In this document: one piece after another, positions 29,248 to 38,025 of the stretch
How positions within the stretch are numbered: position 1 is the first letter of the stretch
Layout of the letters: every line of letters begins with the position of its first letter
Origin: Deltaproteobacteria bacterium SG8_13
GTDB lineage: Bacteria; Desulfobacterota; Desulfobacteria; Desulfobacterales; SG8-13
Direction: 5' to 3'
Assembly (NCBI GenBank): GCA_001303025.1
Contig: LJNK01000017.1
Span: 91,942-155,941 of the forward strand
Length of the DNA: 64,000 nucleotides
Notes under the pieces: model-generated
The model's database searches: none
What the model was told of the DNA's origin: nothing
Seen by the model: only the letters and a program-made list of their open reading frames with translations
Position numbers and translations under genes: made by a program

Positions 29248-29967
29248 TTAGCGAGCTGGCAGCGAGCGCGTGTTGGACGGTTTTTCGCGTTTGGCATCAT
29301 TGGCCTCGCCTTCCCTACCGCCCTGTTTTTTAGCCAGAACGTAAAAACCCAGGTCGACTCTTTCCCCCGACACTTCTTCAAACAACGCCAGTCTTCGCAC
29401 CATGCGTCTGACCAGGTCGGCAATCCAGCCGGCAGAGCTGTCAGCGTAAAGCAGGATGCCGCCGGGGCGGCACACCCGTGTAAATTCCGTAAAGCACGGC
29501 ATCGTGTTTTGTGCCAGGAGCAGATCGACCGATGCATCTTTGAGCGGGATGGCAAAAGAGTCTGCCTGCACAAAATAGTGTTTGGCCGGGGACTCTTTCG
29601 CGAGCTCTCGCGCCTGCACCAGCATTGCAGGCACGATGTCAAACGCCATAAAGGTGGCGTGCGGGAAATGTGCGGCAGCCTGTCCGGCGGCATAGCCCGT
29701 TCCCGTTCCGCAGTCTGCGACAACAGAGATCTGCCTGCCGGCGATTCGTTCGGCCCTGCCCAGGCCTTCGGCCATCGCCAGACCGTAGCGGCCCTCGAAG
29801 CAGTCGATGATGTGCCGGTATCGATCACCATAGGCTCGTCCGAAACAAAACGAGACCAGGGAACGGGTAAACCGGATTTTCGCAATTCGGGGAATCAGCA
29901 GCGGCGGGGTAACAATGCTGAACAGAATTTGGGAAACGAACAAGGCAAGACGGTTTAAGGGACTCAC
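29248..29967 (-). CDS. Class I SAM-dependent methyltransferase
   Basis: 239 residues. Motif I is VVADCGTGTGYAAGQ and the acidic loop is FMAFDIVPAML, followed by DASVDLLLAQNTMPCF (motif II/III). The N-terminal 25 residues are hydrophobic and may sit at the membrane. Start is a GTG with GGGGGG upstream. Substrate unknown. Confidence 0.85.
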   Translation of the reverse strand: MSPLNRLALFVSQILFSIVTPPLLIPRIAKIRFTRSLVSFCFGRAYGDRYRHIIDCFEGRYGLAMAEGLGRAERIAGRQISVVADCGTGTGYAAGQAAAHFPHATFMAFDIVPAMLVQARELAKESPAKHYFVQADSFAIPLKDASVDLLLAQNTMPCFTEFTRVCRPGGILLYADSSAGWIADLVRRMVRRLALFEEVSGERVDLGFYVLAKKQGGREGEANDAKREKPSNTRSLPAR

Positions 29968-30028
29968 GGTAATCCCCCCTTGCGAGCCTTTTACAATGGG
30001 ATGGCTTTCGGTTTGCGATCTTGCCGGA

Positions 30029-30415
30029 CTACGTACCCCGGACCTGATATCTGCCCGCGGTCAATGCGCTGTTGGCTTTTGCCTGCAACGCGGCCGGCAG
30101 CAAAATGTAATCGGTATCGAAAGTAGAAATTGCGAAGATACCGATATCAGCCGCAGCCAGCGCCGCCGATATGCCGGCAAGGATTCCCGTTTCCGAAAAA
30201 TCGATTGGACCGAGCACCTTGTAGCACGCCCAGCCCGCACTCCTTTCACCGCCGGACAGCTCGATGGCGGATTCACAGACAACCGACAATTCATCATCGG
30301 TTTTCCCGATCCAAAAAAACGAACTGTCGAAAACAGCGGCAGGTATCTTGTGATTGGGCTCAAACCGGTAGATCGTGAAGTCTCGATCCAGCACTTTTAT
30401 TGCAAGCTCAGGCAT
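30029..30415 (-). CDS. ACT domain-containing protein (CASTOR-like)
   Basis: 128 residues. The pattern ELSVVCESA, WACYKVLGPIDFSETGILAGISAALAAADIGIFAISTFDTDYILL is that of small stand-alone ACT-domain proteins, which bind amino acids. An effector role is likely, but the ligand is unknown. AGGTG lies upstream. Confidence 0.85.
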   Translation of the reverse strand: MPELAIKVLDRDFTIYRFEPNHKIPAAVFDSSFFWIGKTDDELSVVCESAIELSGGERSAGWACYKVLGPIDFSETGILAGISAALAAADIGIFAISTFDTDYILLPAALQAKANSALTAGRYQVRGT

Positions 30416-30429
30416 GACACACCTTTTTT

Positions 30430-30714
30430 TTACAGATATTTTTCCTTCAAATTACCGGCGGTTTGAACGACCTGCGCAATTATCGCCCGGCGCCGGGTCC
30501 AATGATGGCGTTTCACGCATCCGCGCGCGTCCGTAATTTTGCATGCCTTGCCATCTTTGAGTTCACAATGGGGCTGTCCGCTTGCTTTGAGCAGCTCTGC
30601 CGCTTTCATAGCGTTTGACAGATCGACAGCCAAACCCGTCCCACAGGCGATATCGATAACCGCAGGGTTTTCGAATAAAACGGATTTTGCCACTTCCTGG
30701 TTTCGGGACGCCAT
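30430..30714 (-). CDS. Hypothetical small protein
   Basis: 94 residues, with NPAVIDIACGTGLAVDLSNAMKAAELLKASGQ followed by a Cys/His-containing tail (CELKDGKACKITDARGC). It is not a methyltransferase despite ACGTG, since the rest of the fold is absent. The frame stays open upstream without another ATG, and a GC-rich run precedes it, so the true start is uncertain. Confidence 0.4.
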   Translation of the reverse strand: MASRNQEVAKSVLFENPAVIDIACGTGLAVDLSNAMKAAELLKASGQPHCELKDGKACKITDARGCVKRHHWTRRRAIIAQVVQTAGNLKEKYL

Positions 30715-30796
30715 CCGCGCTTTCGACTCAACCGCCAGTTCGCGAAACTGATCAGCACCGATCGTCTCGGCACTCCCTCCCCCCCGGAAGCGTTGG

Positions 30797-31198
30797 CTAT
30801 TGATGTCGCTTTCGCAGTTTCAAAGCGATAGTTCCGGCCACGGTGATATCGAAACTGACGCATACCACCGGATACCAGCTGGGAACAAAGGCCTGTTGAA
30901 ACACGAGATGCAATAGGACATCCCACAAAATATGCGCAGCCCAGCCAAGTGATAGAAACCAGGGGGAAACCCGCAGTCCGAGCACCGCAACCAGTGTGAA
31001 GATCGCCGCCCCGATGATTTCTATCATCAACCACGCGTAGCTGGCAACGGTGACGGAAAAAGCCACGTAAAGCAGCGCAGCCACGACCAGGCCGAGGCAG
31101 TATATCTGCAGTTCCCGCCGATGTCCTCCTGCTTTTGCAAACGAGATGAACAAAACGGCGAGCGCGACACCCAGTAAGAGTTGAAACACTTTGTCCAT
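30797..31198 (-). CDS. Hypothetical membrane protein
   Basis: 133 residues with four membrane helices (about 3-22, 30-50, 55-80, 105-125). AAHILWDVLLHLVFQQAFVPSWYP resembles a small family of DUF6010-like integral membrane proteins. Function unknown. Confidence 0.55.
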   Translation of the reverse strand: MDKVFQLLLGVALAVLFISFAKAGGHRRELQIYCLGLVVAALLYVAFSVTVASYAWLMIEIIGAAIFTLVAVLGLRVSPWFLSLGWAAHILWDVLLHLVFQQAFVPSWYPVVCVSFDITVAGTIALKLRKRHQ

Positions 31199-31343
31199 GG
31201 CACACAGTCAGCGCCGCAGCTCGAAGATACGGCAAGTGCGGCGACGTCGGTCGGGCGCCTGCATTCCACCCCCTGGGCGGTCGCGGCCAAAGGCTGCAGG
31301 CAGCAGCTCTGCCGGCCCGGCGAACGAAAGGATATGCCGCGCG

Positions 31344-32099
31344 CTAGCGCCGGTAGGCGGTGACTTTTTCCCCGTGTGTTTCAAAGTAAGCAAATTGCTT
31401 CGTCGCACGGTAAAATGCGCGGGTGCATCCCTCGCAAATTCTATCGTGCAATTCCACGGTCAGGATATCTACCGCATCGATCCACTCGGATGCGTTTTCC
31501 AGCACATTCTTTTCGCCACCTTCGATATCCATCTTTAGCAGATCGATCTTTTCTATGCCGTATTTGTCCATCAGCGAATTGATGGTAATGCAATCGATTT
31601 GCTGTCCCGTCGACTCCGTGGTATTCGGGGTCTCTGTGATCGCAAATCCCCAGCAGCCGGTGGTTCGACGGTGTATGGCCCTGGTCTCAACCGCACCCCA
31701 GATCGCGGCTTTAACCGCGACAATATTGCTGTATTTTTCTGTGTTTTTGCAGAGCAGCTCGAAATTGCTCTCTTCCGGCTCAACGGCAACAATGCGTGCA
31801 TCGGGATATTTATCGGCAAAAAATACCGCAGACGCTCCGATATAGGCGCCTGCATCTATGATGACCCTGGGGGCCGAGCAGCGGATGGCATCGTATTCTT
31901 TATGGTGCAGGCAGCTGAGCGCTGCAATCAAATCCGAGGTATTTGTCCGGATGTAGATATCCGTACCCCCCAGCTGTATCCTGCGCACCCTCTCTCGCCG
32001 CAAGAGCCTGTCCAGCAGGCACAGAAAGGAAGCAAATCCTTGGATGGCTTTGTAATTGTTGTAGGTCTGCCGCAACTCTGGTTGGAATAATTTTCTCAT
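31344..32099 (-). CDS. FkbM family methyltransferase
   Basis: 251 residues. VIIDAGAYIGASAVFF (SAM motif I), IVAVEPEESNFELL, and IDLLKMDIEGGE with a final VELHD are diagnostic of FkbM. These enzymes methylate sugars, antibiotics or lipids. I chose the ATG at 32099 because GAGGG lies before it; an ATG 18 bases earlier is also possible. A second, broken FkbM gene lies at 36415-36936. Confidence 0.9.
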   Translation of the reverse strand: MRKLFQPELRQTYNNYKAIQGFASFLCLLDRLLRRERVRRIQLGGTDIYIRTNTSDLIAALSCLHHKEYDAIRCSAPRVIIDAGAYIGASAVFFADKYPDARIVAVEPEESNFELLCKNTEKYSNIVAVKAAIWGAVETRAIHRRTTGCWGFAITETPNTTESTGQQIDCITINSLMDKYGIEKIDLLKMDIEGGEKNVLENASEWIDAVDILTVELHDRICEGCTRAFYRATKQFAYFETHGEKVTAYRR

Positions 32100-32220
32100 A
32101 TCCAACGCCCTCTGCATTTGTGAAAAACCGTCAGCGTTTTTTGGCCTTCTCCCGCGATTCTCGGCGATCGATCGCCGAACAACTCGCTGACACGAAGGAC
32201 CCGCGCTCTTTTATCTCGTT

Positions 32221-32781
32221 TTATTTTGTCGAAGCCTTTTGCAGGTGCAGCAGCGACTTCACGTTGCCCCGCAGTTCGGACAGCTGCAGCGTAATGAGGA
32301 TCTCCTCGCATGCTACGATAGCCTGAAACACCGCTGCACACCGGAACGGCCAGGGATTTTCGACAATAAACAAAATGACGACAGCCGCACTCATGACAAC
32401 TGCAGCAACCTTCGCCCCCCAGGTGTGGTAGCTCGGAACCCGGCGAAATTTGGCCAGCCCGGCCAGTATCGGAAGAACGTACGATCCGATCACGATCGAC
32501 ACCCAGACCGCTTCCTCTTTGACAATGTCGGGCCACAACCACCAGGCGCACACCGGAACGCTAAGGTAGGTGGCCATATCGCCCCAGCTGTCCAGCCGGG
32601 TGCCCAGGTCAGAGGTAATGTGCAGCCTTCTGGAAATGTACCCGTCGACGGCATCCGACAGCAAAGACAGTATCAGCAACCCGAGAAACAGCCCTTTGTG
32701 GCCGGTTCGGGCCAGGTAGAGCAGAAAAGGTGCGGCTAGAATGCGAAACCCGCTCAGCACATTGGGGACGGCCTGTATCAT
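32221..32781 (-). CDS. CDP-alcohol phosphatidyltransferase
   Basis: 186 residues with the family signature D-x2-D-G-x2-(A/S)-R-x8-G-x3-D-x3-D, seen as SDAVDGYISRRLHITSDLG then RLDSWGD. Six membrane helices are predicted. It would join a CDP-linked diacylglycerol or similar donor to an alcohol to make a phospholipid. Start taken at MIQAVPNVLSGFR. Confidence 0.88.
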   Translation of the reverse strand: MIQAVPNVLSGFRILAAPFLLYLARTGHKGLFLGLLILSLLSDAVDGYISRRLHITSDLGTRLDSWGDMATYLSVPVCAWWLWPDIVKEEAVWVSIVIGSYVLPILAGLAKFRRVPSYHTWGAKVAAVVMSAAVVILFIVENPWPFRCAAVFQAIVACEEILITLQLSELRGNVKSLLHLQKASTK

Positions 32782-32920
32782 GATCCGGCAGATGGGTAAA
32801 AGGCGCTCTCTGTGTCCAGGCGCGTAAAGTTGCATCCGCGCCCTGGCAGGCACCTCGAGCTTTAGTTGTTAGGTTCAGTGCAGTATCTATGGGCGCATGT
32901 CATAAAACCGATGTTGCCAT

Positions 32921-33460
32921 TTAATCAAACGGGAAGCGAATCCAAAGCCATGCGAGGATCAGCGCGTACATGACGCGTTGAATAAGCCCCTGGTAGGCGT
33001 CGAAGGCCACCATGCACAGCGGAAGAGCGAAACAAAGCACGGCAAGGGCTATGGCGATAATGCGCGGCCGAAATGACGTTGCACTCGCCGCAACCCACAG
33101 CAAGCCGATGGTGATCGATATGCCCGCCAGCGTTGCGAGTACAGAATGGAGCTGGTGGGCCACCACGCTGTACTCCGCTGCAGGCCAAAGGGGTTTGTGG
33201 GCAAATATGCCGGCCAGGGCCACAAACAGCCCGAACGCCATGAAGGCAATTCCGGGCCTGCTGAACCTGCGGATACCGTCTGTGATGATACCGCAACCAA
33301 GAGCAAGAAATCCGGCGGCCATTACCCAGCTGTTCTGGGTGTTCTGCGCTCCGAGCTGGCTGATGAGATTGCCGATGATGCTGTATCCCTCGACGGTGTA
33401 CCAGGGGCCTGCCAGCGCGGCCGATGTAAATACGACTATACCGATGCGGGTGGGGCTCAT
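32921..33460 (-). CDS. DUF998 family membrane protein
   Basis: 179 residues, six membrane helices; GYSIIGNLISQLGAQNTQNSW and AHQLHSVLATLAGISITIGLL match DUF998. Function unknown. About 45 bp downstream of its stop is a perfect RYYYAAC heptamer (ACCTAAC on the gene strand), but I cannot see a matching partner half, so an old attC is only a possibility. Confidence 0.75.
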   Translation of the reverse strand: MSPTRIGIVVFTSAALAGPWYTVEGYSIIGNLISQLGAQNTQNSWVMAAGFLALGCGIITDGIRRFSRPGIAFMAFGLFVALAGIFAHKPLWPAAEYSVVAHQLHSVLATLAGISITIGLLWVAASATSFRPRIIAIALAVLCFALPLCMVAFDAYQGLIQRVMYALILAWLWIRFPFD

Positions 33461-33644
33461 GGGCAGCACCGAAGGAGAGCAGCGCCCGACAACGGCCGGG
33501 CTTTTCTTCCTGAAAGAATCCATGCAGCCGTGCATGAAACCGTTTGCACTTCCCGCCGGTCCTGCCCGCTCACACGCCTGACCGGCGAAAGAAAGACGCA
33601 GCCTGTGGTGGCTCCAAATCCGTTTTTATGTTTTCCCCCATTCC

Positions 33645-34520
33645 TCAGGGAGACGGTTTCAGGGCAATCCGTGTGTAATAAGCAAGGTGGTCGGATGCAT
33701 CCCAATGCTCGCGAGAGACGATTCCAGCATCCCGCACTTCAAAATAGCGGTAATCGACCAGCACGTAGTCGATGCGCCCGATCCCCAAAAATGTTCCCGT
33801 GTTTCTCGCTTTTTTAGCACTTTCGGTGTCCACTGCCACCGCTGAATCGATAAAGTGCGGCGCAAGCAGTTCCAGTCTCCGGTCGGCGGGATCCATGTTC
33901 AGGTCGCCGATGAGAACAACCGGATTCGGGATCTTTTCGACAGCTCTCATTATACCCCTGAAGGACGAACGATCCTGCCGGTCGCGAGCAGTATGGATAC
34001 TGAAAAATGTTGCCGGTTGATCGCCGATGTCCGTGGTGCAGACCAGGGCGCTTTTCGTATTCCCATTTTCCGACGTAATTTGAATCCGTTTGGATTTCAA
34101 AATGGGGTATTTGGATAAAATTGCCACCCCCCACCATCTCGGGCGTTCGTTGTCGGTCTCGTGCCACGCGAAGGCGTAATTCATGTCGAGCGCACTGGCC
34201 AACCGGCGAGCCTGCCCGGGTCCACGCACCTCCTGCAAACCGACGATATCGGGGTCAACGGATTGGATAGCCGCAACGATCGGCGGCAGATTTTCTTCTC
34301 GCTGGGTGAGGATGTAAGGGTCGACCCCTCGGTCGGCCCCACCGTATCCAACCCTGATGTTGTAGCTCATCACGGTCAGTTGTTTGGGTGCCGATGGAAT
34401 GCCTGCCGGCAGTTCCTTGCGGATATCGCGGACAGTCTGGCACCCGGAAAAAAACAGGAGCAGGGCTATCGAAATAACGAATCGGCGTTTGACCCCGTTA
34501 ATTGCGCTGGAAAACGGCAT
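33645..34520 (-). CDS. Endonuclease/exonuclease/phosphatase-family lipoprotein
   Basis: 291 residues with a lipoprotein signal peptide (lipobox LLFFSGC, Cys at about 27). The EEP fold is shown by LTVMSYNIRVGYGG, IVGLQEVRG, VVLIGDLNMDP and ASDHLAYYTRI. It probably acts on phosphodiesters outside the cytoplasm, for example lipid head groups or DNA. GAGGGG precedes the ATG. Confidence 0.85.
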   Translation of the reverse strand: MPFSSAINGVKRRFVISIALLLFFSGCQTVRDIRKELPAGIPSAPKQLTVMSYNIRVGYGGADRGVDPYILTQREENLPPIVAAIQSVDPDIVGLQEVRGPGQARRLASALDMNYAFAWHETDNERPRWWGVAILSKYPILKSKRIQITSENGNTKSALVCTTDIGDQPATFFSIHTARDRQDRSSFRGIMRAVEKIPNPVVLIGDLNMDPADRRLELLAPHFIDSAVAVDTESAKKARNTGTFLGIGRIDYVLVDYRYFEVRDAGIVSREHWDASDHLAYYTRIALKPSP

Positions 34521-34625
34521 GTATCGACGATCCCCTCAATCACGTCGCTTGCAATGATATGCATGACAGCATGCCCCGAAGCGGTCGGCTTCATCCCCGC
34601 GGACATGATTCGGTTTTGCCCATCG

Positions 34626-34937
34626 TTAGTCGGCCTTCAAGGAAACCCGTTTTTGGACGTAATCCGAGACCACGTCTCTGGCATACTCGAGAACCTGTTG
34701 GGGTGAGTCGTCGGATTCGCAAAAATCGGGCGTTTCGATGATATCCGCTACCATCTCCTCCCACCACGGGGCGCTCAGAATCAGCTCCACCCCTTCAGCA
34801 TTCAGCCCCGCACCGACCATCTCCTGTTTCGTTGGTCCCTGAAACTCGATGAGGACCGGGTCCTTTGCCTTCTTGGGTCCCAGCTGCACTCTTTCCCTCA
34901 GATAAGCCATAATAGCGCTAAGTTCCTCAAGTGTCAT
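34626..34937 (-). CDS. Hypothetical small acidic protein
   Basis: 103 residues, acidic, with WWEEMVADIIETPDF and a C-terminal DVVSDYVQKRVSLKAD. No family recognised. GGAGGG lies upstream, so translation is likely. The gene ends with TAAC, as many cassette genes do. Confidence 0.55.
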   Translation of the reverse strand: MTLEELSAIMAYLRERVQLGPKKAKDPVLIEFQGPTKQEMVGAGLNAEGVELILSAPWWEEMVADIIETPDFCESDDSPQQVLEYARDVVSDYVQKRVSLKAD

Positions 34938-35057
34938 GCTTTCCCTCCAGTTGTGAGCCCCCTATCGTTGAAGGCCAGATACCCATTGACTTTGTGATAG
35001 CAACATGTTGCACACGACACTGATTTCATTCAATCAAACCGGAAAGATTCGCGAATT

Positions 35058-35131
35058 ATTGGCACCGGCACTGCAAACGGTGGCAATCGGGCACGTCGAA
35101 ACAGCCGTTTGCACGCGAGGCGCTGTTATGT
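35058..35131 (-). repeat. attC-like site, eroded, after the GNAT gene
   Basis: On the gene strand it starts ACATAAC (overlapping the GNAT stop codon) and contains a perfect GCAAACGG / CCGTTTGC arm plus outer pairing of CGCCTCGCG with GTGCCGGTGCC. The distal GTTRRRY core is no longer recognisable. Confidence 0.45.
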
Positions 35132-35614
35132 TTCAAGCCATTTGTACATGACCAGCGCATCCACGTAACCCAGCCGGGGATGATTAAACGCCTTTGGCAG
35201 GCGGCCAACCGTATCAAATCCAAGTCTATTCCACAGTCGAATTGCACCTTCATTGCTTGCGGCTACAAAATTAAACTGCATCGCCTTGTAGCCTAGTTCA
35301 ATTGCAGTTTTCTGTGAATGCTCGCACATTGCCGTGGCTGCGCCCTGCCCCCTTGCCTTTGATGCGACCATGTAGCCGCAGTTGCACACGTGGCTGCCGG
35401 GGCCGGAGTGATTCGTCTTTATGTAGTAGGTTCCAACCAGCTCTCCGTCTTTTTCGGCCACAAAGGTTTTGCGGGGCAAATCCATCCACATCTTTTCGGC
35501 TTCTTCTTTGGATGTGTTTTGCGGATATGCGTACGTTTCCCCGGCAGATGCAATCTCTTGGAAAATAGGCCAGATGTCTGTAAAATCGGATCGTTTCGCT
35601 TCTCTTATTCTCAT
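35126..35614 (-). CDS. GNAT N-acetyltransferase
   Basis: 162 residues from MRIREAKRSDF. Acetyl-CoA binding: CGYMVASKARGQGAATAMCEHS, then YKAMQFNFVAASNEGAIRLWNRLGF, typical of the phosphinothricin/RimJ-like group. Its stop TAA forms part of the first core of an attC-like site. It is the leftmost gene with such a site and so may be the oldest recognisable cassette. Confidence 0.88.
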   Translation of the reverse strand: MRIREAKRSDFTDIWPIFQEIASAGETYAYPQNTSKEEAEKMWMDLPRKTFVAEKDGELVGTYYIKTNHSGPGSHVCNCGYMVASKARGQGAATAMCEHSQKTAIELGYKAMQFNFVAASNEGAIRLWNRLGFDTVGRLPKAFNHPRLGYVDALVMYKWLET

Positions 35615-35842
35615 CGTGCGCCTTTCGCTCGCAACCTTACGGTCTGGTCCGATCGGTTGCAACAATGCCCGGCGGTTCGGATATCCGGTCCCATGCCGTC
35701 GACCGCCGCCGATTCTCCCCTTGGCGTTTGCACCAGATCCCGCGACCCGGCGATATGCGCTCTGACGCTCTATCGCATCAGGGTTTGTATCTGTTTTTGG
35801 TTTATGATGCCGCCCTTCACCTGAGGCTCCATCTGCGCTGCA

Positions 35843-36364
35843 TTAACCGGTCTCCCAATCCAACCGGTTGATCAGCCATCGATTATTTTCTTTTATCATG
35901 GAAATATAATGCGTTAAGCGCCAACCGGTATTCACATAGACGGCAGTGACACTCGCGGTGTTTTGACGGATCGTTATTGTCGGGTTTATAAGGCGGAAGC
36001 GGACGAAATAATTTCCGCTCAGGTTTTCCCGGCACATCGGGAAAAACGATCGATCTCCTCTCTGCAGTTGAGTCCAAAATTTCGGAAGGGCCCTGGAAAG
36101 CTCTTGCTTCGAAAGCATGACGCTGCTCGCGTGGTGGTATATTCCTTTGTCGTGAAGACATTCCAGGTACTTCGTGAGGTCAAAATTTCTCCTTGCGTCC
36201 TGATATTCGATTAAAAGCGCTACTATTTTTTCTTCTTCTTTATCTTTGGCTGCGTAGTTCTCCAACGTTGTATTGGAGCAGGCATAAATGACGATCATCA
36301 TGCAAAAAGCAGACAATACCGGTGTATTCGAATATCTTGTGCACATTGCGATTTGCCCAGACAT
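35843..36364 (-). CDS. Putative lipoprotein, NTF2-like
   Basis: 173 residues with a signal peptide and possible lipobox (VIYAC). The mature part, LIEYQDARRNFDLTKYLECLHDKG and a C-terminal NRWLINRLDWETG, resembles the small SnoaL/NTF2-like fold often found in secreted unknowns. The start is uncertain (36364 or 36346). The upstream region is fused to the broken FkbM gene at a run of 11 C. Confidence 0.5.
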   Translation of the reverse strand: MSGQIAMCTRYSNTPVLSAFCMMIVIYACSNTTLENYAAKDKEEEKIVALLIEYQDARRNFDLTKYLECLHDKGIYHHASSVMLSKQELSRALPKFWTQLQRGDRSFFPMCRENLSGNYFVRFRLINPTITIRQNTASVTAVYVNTGWRLTHYISMIKENNRWLINRLDWETG

Positions 36365-36414
36365 TCTGTTGTCACCAGAAATACTTGCAGCGATTAACAA
36401 GGCATTGATTTCGT

Positions 36415-36936
36415 TCATCGCCGATGAGGCGGCCGGGAAATGCCCCCCCCCCCGCGTCTGTCAAACTTTTCAGTGCTTTTCGCTCTCCCAACGGCCCGCC
36501 TGTCAAGAAATATATTCTGCTTGTTGTGTTTTTCCAGACTTTTCTCAAAACATGCATAATTGTTCTTTTCTGGCTCGAATGCCTAAACCATCCCGTCTTC
36601 ACCCACTATGGAAGCAAACAGAAAAGAAAATACACCTACGTTCGCGCCTATGTCATAGGCCACCATGCCCGGCTTGGTAAATTTCCATATTATTTTTCTG
36701 ATTTCAGGCTCGTAGCCACCCAGATCGCAGGAGTGGGTAAGGTTAGAATGGAACAACGGATTTATGACGATAGTGCCCCCTTCCGGCGTTGAGATCTCCA
36801 CCAGGTCGTAGCTGGATAAATATTCAAAAACCGCAAGAATCCCCGGAAAATAGGCAATGCGGCGCTGAAACCTTTTAGGGATGGCCTGTCCGACACGATT
36901 GATGGCGGATAGCAGAAGGTTTCGCAAGCCCTGCAT
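36415..36936 (-). pseudogene. Truncated FkbM methyltransferase with amber stop
   Basis: From the ATG at 36936 the frame encodes an FkbM N-terminus (VAYDIGANVGVFSFLFASIVG), then stops at TAG (36583-36585) where the family has Tyr or similar in the xxAFEP motif. After the TAG the same frame continues with AFEPEKNNYACFEKSLEKH and FLDRRAVGRAKSTEKF, clearly still FkbM. It ends at an 11-base C run (36443-36453), beyond which similarity is lost. So there is one nonsense change plus loss of the C-terminal half. Confidence 0.75.
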
Positions 36937-36999
36937 CGTTCTTCCCTTTTCAGGATACCGAACAGAAAACGGTGTGGCGGCCTTTTTCGTCCGCTGCAT

Positions 37000-37866
37000 T
37001 TATTTGTTAGCCGGCCACGGTGCCCCCGGCGGATAGGCGGAGAGTGCAGCATTTTCGGCCTCACAGTCTCGCAGCGGTTTTAGGCCTTTGGCCCGAACAG
37101 CTGCAAGTTCGGCCTTGGAAGCCTCTATTGCCGCACGAAAAGCCGGATCGGCGTGCAACCGAGCGACTGCGGCAGCACCGACAACCCGCCCCTCGATTAC
37201 ATCGCTTTGCCAGTGGACATTGCATATCACCCGGCTTTGTCCAAAGGCCCGCCCCCTGGCGAGGATCGCATCAGCCCGATCGGGGGCAATCTCACTTAGA
37301 ATCAGCGCCCATCCCCAGCCAATGGCGGTATGCCCGGAAGGATAGGAGCCGTCTTTTTTCAGGTGCGCTTCCTCACCCGGCGTACAGGTCGGTTCTTTGT
37401 TCACTAGAAATGGGCGGACACGATTGTAGTTGTTTTTAGCCCTGTAGGTGGCAAGACCCGCATCCGCAAGGGAGCGGCGCATCAGCATATAGAGATGCGG
37501 TGTGTCCTGCTCTGTGATCGGGGCCTTCAGTGCGCAGGAGAATGCCTCGGCGGCTGGCGGGAACATCAGGTTGGCGTCCTCGACCGCCAGGTCCCAGCGC
37601 GCAGTGCCGCGAAGGGTAAGGCTGCTGCGGCTTACCTCCTTGTCTAGTTCCAGAGAAGCCGAACCTTCGGCGGGAGGAGGAGGAATAAGTGCCAGGCTAT
37701 TGGGAAGCGCCTCGGTTGGCAGGTACCCCTGCAAAATACCGGGTCTGATTTCCGGTACGGGTTTGGGGCTGCTTTGGCTTTCGAATATCGCGCAGCCCGC
37801 AATTACCGCAATGCACGACAATGCAATAAAAACACTAACCGGTGAACCCTTGCGCAGATCGCTCAT
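37000..37866 (-). CDS. PAP2-family / class A non-specific acid phosphatase, lipoprotein
   Basis: 288 residues. The phosphatase signature K-x6-RP, PSGH, SR-x5-H-x2-D is seen in KNNYNRVRP, SYPSGHTAIG and SRVICNVHWQSD. The signal sequence has a lipobox (VIAGC). It would release phosphate from esters in the periplasm. The ATG at 37866 follows AAAGGAG. The C-terminus resembles that of class A acid phosphatases. Confidence 0.9.
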   Translation of the reverse strand: MSDLRKGSPVSVFIALSCIAVIAGCAIFESQSSPKPVPEIRPGILQGYLPTEALPNSLALIPPPPAEGSASLELDKEVSRSSLTLRGTARWDLAVEDANLMFPPAAEAFSCALKAPITEQDTPHLYMLMRRSLADAGLATYRAKNNYNRVRPFLVNKEPTCTPGEEAHLKKDGSYPSGHTAIGWGWALILSEIAPDRADAILARGRAFGQSRVICNVHWQSDVIEGRVVGAAAVARLHADPAFRAAIEASKAELAAVRAKGLKPLRDCEAENAALSAYPPGAPWPANK

Positions 37867-38025
37867 CAATAGATTACTCCTTTCAGTTGATATTGGAAAG
37901 TATACCACTGTACGGCTTTTGGCCCAAGAAAGATACATGCAAGCGGCAGTCTATTCACCTGCTGCCGGCCTGACGATCGGCGTCACGGCAGGCGCGCAAT
38001 CCGCATCGTTATGGCTGGCTGCCCC

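Noticed and set aside
30430-30714. Methyltransferase, from the IACGTGLAV motif
   Set aside because: The protein is only 94 residues and lacks the rest of the Rossmann-type fold.
36583-36585. TAG codons inside conserved frames (also 56551-56553) read as pyrrolysine
   Set aside because: Pyrrolysine is known essentially in methylamine methyltransferases. Both genes show further decay (truncation, frameshift), and TAG is used as a normal stop at 52614 and 49084 in this window. Nonsense mutation is simpler.
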